The notes under the pieces were generated by a model. It searched no databases. It saw only the letters and a list, made by a program, of their open reading frames with translations, and was not told the origin of the DNA. 64,000 bases of DNA, taken from Entoloma clypeatum. Taxonomy: Eukaryota > Basidiomycota > Agaricomycetes > Agaricales > Entolomataceae. The position numbers and the translations under genes are program-made. Numbering within the stretch: position 1 is the stretch's first letter; each line of letters starts with the position of its first letter. Positions 33,176 to 44,709 of this stretch are shown here, piece after piece. The stretch spans positions 2,170,001 to 2,234,000 of the forward strand of contig OY751488.1 of NCBI GenBank assembly GCA_963565915.1. The letters run 5' to 3'.

Positions 33176-35463
33176 TCAGTCTGCCAGAATTTTCGTCACG
33201 GTAAGTGGCACCTTAGCCCCATCCTCACCAGCCACCTTCGGTCTGACCCTCAAAGACATATGACTCTCTAGCGCTGTTTTCGGGCCATGCGGGAACCCGA
33301 AAGCATAATTCCTAACCAAAACGGAGATGATAGCCTGGCAAAATGTCGTATTCATTTCAAAAATGGCTCAAGTCGGAAAAAATAGCCAGGAGCATTACCT
33401 TAAGCTCTGTCATAGCAAAATTCTTCCCAGGACATGTTCTTGGCCCAGATGCAAAAGACAGTAAATGCTTGTAACCTTGAATTTCTTCCAATCTGCCAGG
33501 TTCCTGTTGGGTCAACCATCTTTGGGGGTCGAAAGTCGCTGCGTCCGGGCCCCATAGGGATTCGGACCAGTGCACTCCAGCAGTCGGAACCCGCATTGCT
33601 GTACCTTTCTCAATGAAGAGGCGGTCAATTACATCCCCTGACGCGGTCGTGATCGTGTCCGCCAATGGGATCACATCATCTTCGACTGCCTGTCGTGTCG
33701 CCTTAGCAAAGAGTACACAAGCGAAACAAAACAAAAAAAGAAACGTACCACGCGAACAATTTCGCGTACCGCAGGGTTCCTCCGTAGCACTTCCAACATA
33801 AATGCATCAAGGTATGGCAAATCGTTGGTAAGTTGATCGTAGGTAGGATCCTCACCGGGGCCGAGCTGCTCATTGAACTCTGCGCGAAGGGTACTTTGTA
33901 TATTGGGGTTTCGTGCGAGTTCAATGAGTGCCCACTGGTTTAAATTGAGTGATATCAGAAAATTGGGACGTGAAAAAAATACCGTTAATGTGGCTTACAG
34001 TAAGAGATAGAAGAAACCATAATAGATTAATAAAATGCAATAAAACCAAAGATTGGAGAAAACTTACTGGCAACAGTTTCACGTGCAGCGATCATAAGAA
34101 GATACTAATTCCTCCATCAGTCTTGGGCTACAAACTAAGGATAAACACACTATCTACATCATATCATCAGGCAAATGTTTTCAATTTGAACGCAATGCAG
34201 AATACCCACCTGGGCCGTGATTTCGTTAATGGACATCTGCTTCTTTGCGTTGGCGTTTTCAGAATTAACTGAACAAAACAGGGATCAGCGCCTGCATTCA
34301 CGAGACATATAGTAATAATACCCACCAAGTGTGCCAAGAATCGATTTGTCCGACGCGTGTACACCCGTAGCCTTCGCCTCTTCGACCTTTTCCAAAAGCT
34401 CTCCAGCGATCTGCTTAAGCGCGTTATCCATCTCCCGTCCCTTTTCTGTTCTCTTCGTAGGAATTCTTGAAAAGAATCCCGGGAAAACGGATCCAACCAA
34501 CAAGACCAACTTGACGATGCGAGAAGGCTTTATGGCGCCGAAGGAATCCAGAGCAGTCATGACGGGTGATGTCTTGCCTTTGAGTGCCCCAAAGTCGTGC
34601 GAAAAGCCAGCGTTGCCGATGATATCTAGTCTAGCGAGGAATAGAAATGGTATCTGTGAAAGCTAAGACGTAGAAGAAGGAAATTTACGCGACGTGGTTC
34701 ATCCTGGGAAGGTGTTAGTGTCAGTCTTATCAACAGGGTAAGCATTGCTTCATTCCTTACCATTTTTGTACGTCGATGGTGAGTGACTTGGCCTCATGGC
34801 GGGCATTGAAAGATGTTTTCCATCCATCTTTCAGCTGTAATTTTTTCGTGAATGTCCCAAGTGCGCGGAAGATGATACACACCCTGTGTGCGCAGTCGAA
34901 GAAAACGGGAGTAAGGTCTCGGATGGCAGAAATTGAAAAGGCCCCGGATAGTGCTCTTCGTTGGCTATAGACATCCAGTTGAGAGATGACCTGGAAGGAA
35001 CAAGCCAATCAAGTATACCGTTTGTGAGCTTCCCCCTCGACTATCAAGAGCGCGTTGGGCTGGAAGCCGATGTTAGAAAGAGCTGAAAGTAATGACTTTG
35101 ATGACTCACCATATCGCGTAAGAACGCCTTTAACAAGCCGGGTTGATGGTAAGCGAAGGTATCCTTACTGAAGAAATGTGCAATGGCCGTCGGATCGTTC
35201 AATGTGATGACTCTCGATCCCAAACTAGACGGTGTCTCGTATACGGAACCATAGGCCTTCTCCCAAGCTCGGAACAAGGCGCCGACATCGAGGGTGCCCA
35301 ACACTTCTTCACTGACACCGAATAGGAAGCTCCTGCTAGGTGGTCCCTGGAGCCGGGGTGTGCGAGGCCTACGATGGTTGCGGTATATGCACAGAGCGAC
35401 GAAGAAGCAAAAGCTGCACGCGATGTTACCAAACGACAATTGTAGGCCATTAACGATACCCAT
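33176..35463 (-). CDS. Cytochrome P450 monooxygenase (intact, with an 11-nt exon)
   Basis: Twelve exons (complement) join in phase to 541 aa: 35463-35110, 35059-35019, 34964-34883, 34834-34761, 34703-34689, 34630-34326, 34268-34210, 34104-34068, 33993-33983, 33934-33749, 33701-33399, 33334-33176. Features: N-terminal membrane helix, VEGEAHKRQRRALSGAF (C-helix), I-helix MIAARETVATTLTWALIEL, K-helix EVLRRNP, WGPDAATFDPQRW and heme loop SFASGPRTCPGKNFAMTE with Cys478. The I-helix is only complete if the 11-nt exon 33983-33993 is included. Of the common CYP5144/5150-like Agaricomycete type; substrate unknown. The start is the Met before the hydrophobic segment; an in-frame Met at 35538 is an alternative. 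Confidence 0.87.
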
Positions 35464-35766
35464 TGTGGCTGAAGACAGAGGATGGGTTGTTCGCACCCAT
35501 ATGTTCACTGTTTCAGCAGTTTGCGATCTGAGGGACATTAGTGAGAGAACACTGATAATAATAATAATATTAAAAGGAAAAGGAAACCATAGATGTACAG
35601 TACGCCTGTCACGATGCCCTGATGAATGTTATCAATTGCGTTGATTCAATCGACTTGACAGCTAAAATAGCGGTTGAGGAAGTTTACAACTAGTCATACT
35701 TGGTCATATGACCGTGAATGAAAGGATGCTTCCCAAGGACCCCAGACACTAGCAAGGCGTCCAGAC
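35464..35766. promoter_or_regulatory. Divergent promoter region, P450 (-) and acid phosphatase (+)
   Basis: About 300 bp between divergent starts. It contains an ATAATAATAATA run near 35553-35570 that would be an easy unwinding stretch. No TATA box confidently placed. Confidence 0.4.
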
Positions 35767-35793
35767 TTGCCTCCCCCCCTCGCGACAGATCTC

Positions 35794-37930
35794 ATGTCGC
35801 CGTGGCCAACCCTCTGCGTAACAGCCTCACTATGCTTGTTGCTTTCCGCTTCCGTCATTGTCCATCACGGGTCGGAAGCCAACTCAGCCAAAGAGTACGA
35901 ACCTGACAGAACGTCAGCCAATGTATCACACCAAGCGACGGCTTCCCAGAAGCACGCCCGTCACCCACCCGAGGTCCCTTTGGAAGTCGATGGGTATCCC
36001 GTGGCGCCTCGTGGGCTGTCCTTGGAACAAGTTCACGTTCTTGTGCGACACGGAGAGCGCACTCCTCTCAGTGTTTGCCTTTCCCGTGGACCTGCCCCAA
36101 TACCCCAGCATTGGATGTTATGCAAGGATGCACAGCGGTTCCGCAGTGGTACACGTGTACCGGCCGTTGTCGACCATGGTATTCCAAGCGGGCGGATCCT
36201 CGTTGAACGCGCGGATGGATCGGTGACCGAGGGCGAATGGTAGGTGTGCTACGCAGAGCTCTCTCGTGTAGTGCTGACTATCCATAATATCCAGTTTCCT
36301 TGGTGAACTCACCGATATTGGACGGCGGGTGAGCGCGATTAACACGGTGCTGCGTCTGGGATATATCGATTGTCACCCACGACTTGGGCAGATCTTTGAG
36401 GAAGTTGTACGTTGATAGGTCTGTTTATTCCATTCCAATCCCAGGCACCACCACTGAGCTTTGTGCTGCGCAGATTGAGTTTTCTCCCAGATACCTTGAA
36501 CCATAAGGACGATGTATACTTCCGGTTTGTGGACCTTCCTTTCCAAACACTTCCTGTGACCAACATTTCACCACAGGAGTACCAACATAGCACGCACGAT
36601 AGAGACCCTACAACACGTCATTTATGGGTTATACCCAGCGCACAAACGTGACTCTGGTATTGTTCCAGATATACTTGTTCGGTGAGATCTCGCCATTTTC
36701 GGGATAATCTCTCCATGCATTCACCTTCAAGATCCTATCTTCAGGAGTGGTCAGGACGAAAATCTACTTCCAAATATTTTTTGTGAACGTCTCAAGATAC
36801 TTCGAAGTAGATTCGCACAAGGTGTGGTTCTTCGTTTGTTTCCGTATATTCCGACTTATCGTCAGAATTATAGCGGCTGCCAAAGTGTTCAATCCTACTC
36901 TAGAGCCTTTTGATCACAAGCTCTCCTGGTACAATGATGGAAGGCCTGTACGCCTCGACGGAAACCCCAGTGCTTCAGACATATTGGGCACTGTCTGTCT
37001 ATTTTTTTCATTGACCCTGCATGATTTCTTACATGATGTATTCTCTAGGTTCGCGCAGCGATCGCCAATGGTGTGAATGTCCCACCTGAATTCAAAGACA
37101 AGACAATTGTCGATGCCATTGTATGACTATCTGTTCCTTTGTTTTTTGCTGCATATTTGTTGACATCTTTTCGGTAAGGAACGGGCTGTTGCCAACCATT
37201 CGTTCGCAGGTATGCGCTTTATGTTTATAGATCCTTCCGTCCACTCATCTTGTCAAAAAATTGCAGGCTGTAAGGCTGCTTCCCTAGCAAACTCACACCA
37301 TGAGGCCTATTAGGAAAATAACCTAACCTGATCATTCCATAGATGAAACTGATGAGGTCCGCAAACTCGCTATGGGTCCGCTTCTCGATGACGTGACTCG
37401 CAAGATGCTGCCGGGGATCGATACGGGAGCGAAGGACCGCATCAAGATTTTTATATATGCGACTCATGACGTAGCTCTGGCTGGACTGTTAGCAACACTG
37501 GATATTTTTGACGACAAGTGGGTCCTTTTTATTCTCACATGCCCCCTCCTCAATGTTGTGCTTTACATACAGGTTACCAGCATTCACTGCGTTTATAACC
37601 CTCGAACTATTCAAAAAGCATAAACAGGCCGTAGCTACCTCTAGTAACGTCTCATCACAGAGTCTACTTTCGACCCTCAAATCGGAACCTGCTATTGAAT
37701 ACTGTGAGCCTCCTTGATACGAAAAACCTGAATACTCTAACCAATCCTTGTTTGCAGTCATAAGGCTCCGGTACAAGAACAAGGACCTCGCACTACCTCT
37801 GTGCTCACAAGAAGGCAAACACCTTTCGGGACACCCAGAATTTTGTTCTTTCTCTGTTTTTCAGGATCGCGCAAAGGAGCTTACACCAGTCAATCATCAG
37901 AAGGAATGTTCTAGAAGTGTTGATTCATAA
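35794..37930 (+). CDS. Histidine acid phosphatase, secreted or vacuolar, one splice anomaly
   Basis: Histidine phosphatase superfamily branch 2 (acid phosphatase/phytase type), releasing phosphate through a phospho-histidine. Exons: 35794-36239, 36295-36328, about 36375-36418, 36474-36524, 36577-36681, 36745-36821, 36874-36992, 37049-37120, 37179-37209, 37267-37269, 37343-37517, 37573-37703, 37758-37930; about 486 aa. A hydrophobic N-terminal segment (TLCVTASLCLLLSASVIV) suggests a signal peptide or anchor. Motifs: VLVRHGERTPL (catalytic RHGxRxP) and IYATHDVALAG (the HD proton donor). Oddities: the exon starting about 36375 has no AG acceptor in the needed phase, and a 3-nt exon at 37267-37269 best restores AGYETDEVR. 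An in-frame Met at 35767 is an alternative start. Confidence 0.8.
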
Positions 37931-38312
37931 GCTGCAACGGACCTAAATACCACTTTCTCTTGTGACATCACATACAAGCATGGTGCAGCTACTAGTGCAT
38001 CAATGGCGCTGACATCGAACATGACCTTTTCAGTTAGGCCCAAATCATCACATAACTGATGAGCCTCCTTATGATTTCATTGCCGAAAACAATAGATCGT
38101 CGCCAAAACAAGCAAGGAGAGAAGCGATGATGGTGGCGAAAGCATTCAAGGGGCTTGACATGCACGTGCAACCGAGTTATGGAAGGCGCCAATATTCGAT
38201 ATTTGACAGACAGTGCCCGGGGGTCTATCATGGGATGATTGTCAGGATCGGAATCATGTAACTACAAACGGTGCTCTAACTCATGTGTCAAGGTTGGGAG
38301 TCCAAAGACGAA
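37931..38312. promoter_or_regulatory. Intergenic, promoter side of the second MFS gene
   Basis: About 380 bp between two plus-strand genes. No recognisable coding sequence or TATA box. The minus-strand frame 38034-38231 looks spurious. Confidence 0.4.
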
Positions 38313-40739
38313 ATGACAGAATCTTCACAACATCAAGACGGACTACTCGACATGAACGCTGCCTACCTTCTACGCAAAGAACGCTCGAAACATCTACCAT
38401 GGTGGAAACGGCCCTCTCCTTGGTGGTAAGTCCTCTAAGTTAGCTTTCGCCCCTAAATCAATGCGTAAACTCTAGAGTAGGTTGATTGCGAGCATGCCGC
38501 TTTCATCGATTGCAAGATTCGCCCCAATTGCACCTCAAATTGAAATGCACACGATGTTGGTGTGTAGCGTACACAGACCAGATATATTTGATGGAGCACT
38601 TCTCTTCAATCTTGAACCATCTCACGTCCGTTCGACGACCGCCAGGCCTGGTATGACCGGCTCCCGCTTTACCGGATTTCCTTTGAACACGTCATTGAAG
38701 TTCGGTCCACCAACTATGTTCCGATTGCCCAACGCCGGCCCACCAACCCTCGGAAGAAATGACACCCTAGTGGACGATAGGCCCATCAAATGTGCTTCGG
38801 ATCCTATCGTTCAAGCAGAAGTTGCCAAACTGACTGTTGGTCTGTTGACGTAATTATCATTCTTAGTACTTTCTCACCTCCTTATACACAGCAACATCAA
38901 CATCTTTGGGCGTCCTGACTTGCCTCACGACCGGTTGGTGGGGGGCTGTAAGTTGTTCGGATCCCTCATCTCAGATGTATTCATATGTGTAGTTGTCCGA
39001 CCGCTATGGACGGACCCGCATCTTGGGAATCTCTATCATAGGAATCCTTTTCTCCGATTTCAATTTCATCGCAACCGTCTTTTACTTTCAACGGCTTCCT
39101 GGTGGATACTGGTTTCTCGTGCTTGGGTCTGTCGTGGATGGAATTCTGGGAGGTTTGTTCCTCGTTCCATGTTTTTCAAGACGTTATTTGACCTTAGGCT
39201 ATTGATGAAGGCTTCGCTGCTGCTACAGCCGCTACGCAGGCATATATAGCAGACACGACTACGCAAGCTACAAGGCACGTGGGCCAAATGGCGGTAATTT
39301 CTTGATCTCTGAACGTCGAACCAGGTCTCAGTTATTCTCTATCATCCACGGTCTCAGATTTTCCGGACTGGCCCTCGGTCCTGCTCTGGGTTCACTTCTT
39401 ATACGAGCGACCGGTTCTGCGGTGTCAATATTTTACGCCACAACATCCCTGCATCTCTGTTACGCTTTGCTAGTATGGTTCTTCGTCCCCGAGTCACTCC
39501 TTGACGAGCAAATGCGACAGTCAAGGTTCAGATATGAAGAGGAGCGTAAACGAGACTTAAATGACCATCGCGGAGGCCTAGTTGCCGGGGTCAAGAGGTC
39601 GTTGACCTTCTTGAGCCCGTTGATCGTTTTTTCCCCGCATCCCGTCAAGGAAACGGAGGGACTAGGTCCATCCAAGGGGAAGAAACAGGATTGGAGCCTG
39701 ACTTGGGTTGCGGCGGCCTATGGCTTATCAGGCGCGATACTGGTGAGTTCATTTGGATTTCAACGTGTAAAAAGATAGCAATCGACGGGCGGCGGTTACA
39801 GGGTTCTTATTTATACCAGTACATGTATGCCGCTGCTACCTTTAGATGGGGAACGGAATTTGTAAGATGGAGCAGGTTTCAATAATGTCGTCCATTCACC
39901 ATTGTTTTTCGCTTGGATTTAGATGGGGTATTGGATTAGTCTGATGGGGACAGCCTGTGCAGTGTTTTTGACTTTCATCCTCCCAGGTATAGTGAATCTC
40001 ATGCTTAAATTCTCAATATTGTTGATTGTGCATAGCAATTATAAAGCTCTTCAAACACTCACCAACGACTACCAATTTTCCTGCTCAGCATGATAGTACG
40101 AGGGAGGCATGCACTTCTGTCCCAAATTCAGAAGAACGACCTTTACTAGCAGATTCTCCCGGACGGGAAAGTTCTTCATCCAATAGACGCCCTGTGTTGG
40201 CCCAAGGGACTATACAGAAACAGGAACTGAAATCAACCGCATTGGACGTGGCGTTAGCACAGTGGTCCCTCGTTAACGATGGCGTGAGCTTTATCATCGT
40301 GCTTCTGGTGCCGACCGGCGTGGCTTTTACCATGTCATCGCTCATGCGATCTTTCGGCACGGGCTTCGACCCGGCGATGCAGAGCGTTGCACTGTCGATT
40401 TACACGCGACGTGGAGGGACAGAAAGCGGGAGGTTATTTGGCGGGCTGAGTGTCCTACAAGCCCTTTCGTAAGTCTCTGCAGACTGCTACACTCAGCCTG
40501 AGAACTTTCTAACTGATTAACATGGTAGCCTACAGATCTTGGGTCCAGCAATGTATGGCCTGATGTACATGAGAACCGCTGCAACGTTCCCGCGGGCGAT
40601 GTTCATTTTGATGATAGTAACGACCATTGTGTCATTTTCCCTTCTGGAGCTTGTCAAGAAGCCAGCCCTGTTACTCGCACATGAAAACACAGAGGATCGG
40701 AGGACAGCTCAGAGCGATCGGGCTGGAACGGATGTTTAG
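38313..40739 (+). CDS. MFS transporter, full-length paralogue of the left-edge gene
   Basis: TetA-like major facilitator exporter. Exons: 38313-38425, 38481-38849, 38892-38947, 38993-39152, 39211-39274, 39325-39742, 39802-39861, 39923-39986, 40036-40468, 40529-40739; about 650 aa. Features: an N-terminal cytosolic stretch, WLIASMPLSSIARFAPIAPQ (helix 1), the loop motif GALSDRYGRTRILGISI, IADTTTQATRSQLFSIIHG, GLALGPALGSLLIRATGS, a long central loop and the last helices. Two oddities: exon 2 and exon 3 meet one base out of phase, with CAACAT duplicated at the acceptor, and the intron after 39274 needs a GC-AG donor (GCACGT). The first may be a lesion. Closely related to the gene at 1-893. Substrate unknown; likely exports a cluster product. 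Confidence 0.82.
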
Positions 40740-41591
40740 AATAGGAATGCATCATCTCGAACTCCTATGTATTATTGGAGATTCATCTTCGAGTAAACCA
40801 TATATATCAGATACGTGCGCATGAGTATGCAGAAGACAAGGGGGTGTCGGGACCGGATTTTTAAGGAATTTTTTTTTTAGATCCCTTCCATCACACCTCT
40901 GCTGAACCTACTACGGTCGAAACGGTACAGTACATCCCCCTCCCCAGCCTCTTTCTTCAGGCTTCGCCCATGCATCCTTGCACTTTCTAACCGTCAATTG
41001 CGAATCCTTCATTCCAGTTTCTTGATGAAAAGTAGGCTGGCTCCGAGGAGGCGAATGTCCTTGCTTCAGAACCGCTGCAAAAATTTTCTCGGCAAGAGTC
41101 GGTTATCAAGGTTGCGAACCCAGTCGCTATGCACAAAATTACCTACATCAACCCCAACTTCGCAGAATGGCGGATCCAGACAAGTACGGAGATGATACTA
41201 CGCGCTGTTCCTGGCTCGTGCCGCCTCTGTGACGGTCAGGTTTGTGCTGTATTCAGAGGGTCCCGCTGGGTTGTTGGGTGGCTGGACGGTCAACCAGGAC
41301 GCGTTCAAGGATTGCTTTTCACATCGAGCATGAACTATTTAAGCAATGCTGTACCAAGTAGTAGCAGTGTTTCATGTCTTTAACTTTAAATTTGATGGGA
41401 CTTCCGTCTGAATCAATGATGGCTTCGAGATAAGTCCGATTCCCGACTGTTGTTTTTTCAACGTCGTCGTTGTTGTTGTTCTCGTCGCCCTCCCCTCCTC
41501 TTCCTTGTTGCTTCTCGCCATCCCCAGCGGCACCAGCGACTTCGAAATCGGACCCTTCGCCATTCATTTCCTACTCTCTTTTATATCTCAC
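40740..41591. other. Intergenic, boundary between accessory block and conserved genes
   Basis: An 850-bp region between two plus-strand genes. Contains a T run (40868-40877). The frame 41129-41383 has no similarity. Minus-strand frames at 41319-41567 are low-complexity shadows. Nothing recognised. Confidence 0.45.
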
Positions 41592-42865
41592 ATGTCTCTC
41601 CACCATAAACGTGCACACCAAGGCCGTGCTCGCGGAGACCCCAGAAAAGCTACTTCTCTTGTCAATTTAAGTAGCTCTGGGGTTGCTCCCGAGGAGTCCA
41701 CGAGTACGTCGACAGACCCCGATTTCAACTCGTATTTTTATCTTGCATCTCAATTCAGGTTCCCTTGTCCCTTCGACTACCAGCGATGCCCCACCTCTTG
41801 CTGTGGCCCCTAGTACTACCACCGCCCCGAGCTCAGAAATTAACCCGGGTTTTTCCCATAGCCAAACCACGACCACGAGTCAGCAGACGTCCACTTCGAC
41901 ATCGGCTCAGCCAGTTACATCTTCAACCACCTCAATTCAAACTACGTCCTCTTCCTCCACTAGACCCCCGCCCTCTACTTCTCTGTCCTCCACTTCAACA
42001 ACAAACCCAACCACTCAGGTCTGTATCCTACCAATCCCCAATCCCCATTTCTCATGTTGAACCTTCGATCAGCCTGTTGTCACCCTCACCGCGGCCGCCA
42101 TCACCCAGACTCAGACAAATGCCGACCCTCTAGACTCTACCTCCACCCTCTACCCGGCCATGACCGTTAGCCCTAGCTCTACTTCAGCTCCAAGTGGTTC
42201 AAATGCAGGAGCCATCGTTGGTGGTGTAGTGGGTACAATCGCGGCCGTTGCGATCGTTGGCCTCATCATCGCGTTCTTATTGGTATGCCACCTTTTTCAA
42301 AACAAAAAAAGTAGTTCATTTTCTGACGCTCCTTTCATAGCGTCGCTGGCGCCGTAATCGCACCACCGACGAGGACTTCAACCCCGATGACTTCGCCGTG
42401 CCTCCCAACTTTTCCAACCCTGCATTCGCCCGCTCGAGCACTTTCGACCCCTCCCCTCCCAACATGGCGCAGCTCAATGGTTACAATGCCAGGTCTTCCG
42501 TCAGCAGCGGCCCGGGCATGGCAGGGCAGGGTGTCTTTGGGAGCCGTGGTCTCCAAGAGCGCCAGGTTTACACCTACGGTCAATCCTCCGAGATAACAGC
42601 GGACGAGGCGGATGGTCCGTACAGCTCCGAACCACATGCACAGGTCCCCTACAATGCGGAAGCATATGGGTCTTATGCGTATTCCACCGACTCGAATCAG
42701 CCTGTGTATCATCCGTACCAGGCGCCCGAGTTCCAGACCCATTATCAGGATAGCCCGCATGCTCCTGCCTTGGTTCCTGGTGCTTCTTCCATTCCCGCGG
42801 AGAGGGGCACGAACCCTAGTAACCGCTCTATCTACGACGAGCGTGATGCATATGGCGGCATTTAG
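41592..42865 (+). CDS. Single-pass membrane protein with Ser/Thr-rich ectodomain
   Basis: Exons 41592-41703, 41759-42018, 42073-42282 and 42341-42865 join in phase to 368 aa. Layout: a short basic start (MSLHHKRAHQ), a long Ser/Thr/Pro-rich stretch suited to O-mannosylation, one membrane helix (AIVGGVVGTIAAVAIVGLII), a stop-transfer RRWRRNR, and a roughly 170-aa cytosolic tail rich in Tyr, Pro and Ser. This is the layout of fungal Mid2/Wsc-like wall sensors, but no cysteine-rich WSC domain is present, so a sensor role is inference. A longer N-terminus from 41505 with a hydrophobic segment is possible and would explain membrane targeting. Confidence 0.75.
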
Positions 42866-43692
42866 AACTTTCTGCACTTCTGCCCTGTTTTACTATCGAT
42901 ATCTCACGCGCTGGCGGACCTTTCCCCAAGCATCATTTTAACCCTTGTCAATCTCGTCGCCCCCTACGACTCCTGTTGGCCCCTTCCTTGGCTTTTTGCC
43001 TGTACCTTGTATCACCTAGAACCTCTTACACTGATGCTGCGCTGCCGCGTTGCCTCCCTTTTCTTGCACCGTATTCTGATCTGCGCGCGGATACGATACC
43101 GGATATGCGTGTTGGCCGTAGACCCTCTCTGTATAACCACCACTGCGCGCACATGTATGATCAAACCCTTTCTCTTCGAGGTCTCTCCCAGATGTCTCTT
43201 CTTTGGTTATTGTTGGTAATATACCCTTATCTCTCATGTATGTGGCGCCTGGGGACTTGTGGTGTAATATTGTTTTTTTATCCCTTATCTATGTATTCTT
43301 TTCCCTTTCCCTCGAAGGGTTATTTACTCGAGCTATGTAGTTCGAAAGCAGACGGGACACTTTTGACTTTTAATTATGAAAACCCCTATGTTGCCAAGAT
43401 CGTTTCAGAGTGAAGATTTGTGATTCCATGGGTCCTTGTTGCTTTCCGATGCTTTACGAAACTTGAAAAAGACCGAGGTACCTGTAACATCATGGTATAT
43501 GCAATATCATTGGAATGATGGGATGGGATGGGTGATATGTAGGTGTAAAAGTACATCGTTCTCATGGGTATTACCTCGTAGACCAGAAAAATGACATAAC
43601 GCACTATTCAGGGGGAAATAGGCTACAGGATAAGTAGCAGACTCCGATAGGCGGCCCAAGATTTTGTGGAGGGAAAAAGTTTATAGCATAAA
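42866..43692. other. Convergent intergenic region
   Basis: Lies between the 3' ends of the two single-pass membrane protein genes. C/T-rich near the start, then A/T-rich. Frames at 42976-43413 have no similarity and probably are transcript tails. Confidence 0.45.
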
Positions 43693-44709
43693 TCATTGAT
43701 CAGCGGAGAATTTCTCGTCGTCGTCATGTGCGGCATCGCTATCCCCTAACGGCCCCTCTCTCCGCCGCCGCCGCCGCTGCCAGCAGATATAACCGAGTAC
43801 CACAACGCCTGTAAGCCCGAGCCCGAGACCTAGAACAATGCCCACGCCCAGCGCGACTAGTTGATGGTTCGAAAATGGGGAGGGCGATTGTGATGGAGTG
43901 GGGCTGGTCGATGGTGAGGGGAAGAACGTGATTGTGGGGAGTGGTGGGGAGGATGGGTGGGATTCCGGGGGGAGAATGAGTGAGGTTGTATCGTTGTCCC
44001 TGGAAATTTTCGAGCGTCTCTGATTGATAGAGAAAAAGGAAAGGAAGGGGATACGCACTGTGTGTTCATGACAGTGAGCGTGAGAGGACCGATGTCGAGG
44101 CGCGTCGGAGGCGTGTCGGCTGAGGAAACGAACGTGATTGCGACTGAGGTGACGGTGGTTGGAGGGAGGTTCAGGACGGCAACATGACCGACCGAGGCGT
44201 TGAAGACGGCAAACGCGGTGGTGGTGTTGGTGGAGACAGTGATGTTGGTAGTGGAATTAGAGAATCGGGAAGTCCTGAGATATAGTGCTGACGCTTTAGT
44301 AGAGGGATAAGTGGAAATCGCTCGTCAGATTCGGAATCGGTCCCACGGAGCGAAAATGACGCACCCTGGAAGCGGAAGAACATCTGGGGTATGATGTTGG
44401 CCGATTCAGAAGCGGGCCCGTGAGTAGAAGCGAAAACGGTGTTGTCGAGATCCAAAGTCTGCCTTGCAAGATCGGGTCGTCGTTCAGGAAAGATCTTCAT
44501 GATGTGTTCGCTGTCGAAGCGACTCACCAAGCACCCCAGCATGACCGAGGGTTCGTTATGGAAGCATTGCAGACGAACGGAGTGTAGATAATCTCCGGTG
44601 AGGTGCTTGGGATGGTGACGTTGTGTCGGGATTGCGCGAGTGCAGAATTGAGAAAGAGATAGCAGGCCCAGATCCGCGTTATATGATGGAAGATAGCTGT
44701 GTATACCAT
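43693..44709 (-). CDS. Secreted-domain single-pass membrane protein
   Basis: Exons (complement) 44709-44528, 44462-44365, 44287-44059 and 43999-43693 join in phase to 271 aa. An N-terminal signal peptide (IWACYLFLNSALAQ) is followed by an extracellular region, TSPEIIYTPFVCNASI then CWGAW, with N-glycosylation sites (NVT, NAS, NIT). Next come a Pro/Ser-rich stalk, one helix (LVALGVGIVLGLGLGLTGVV), a run of six Arg and a short acidic tail. I recall this as a conserved Agaricomycete family of unknown function. An in-frame Met 30 nt upstream is possible. Convergent with the gene at 41592-42865, which has a similar overall layout but no sequence similarity. Confidence 0.75.
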
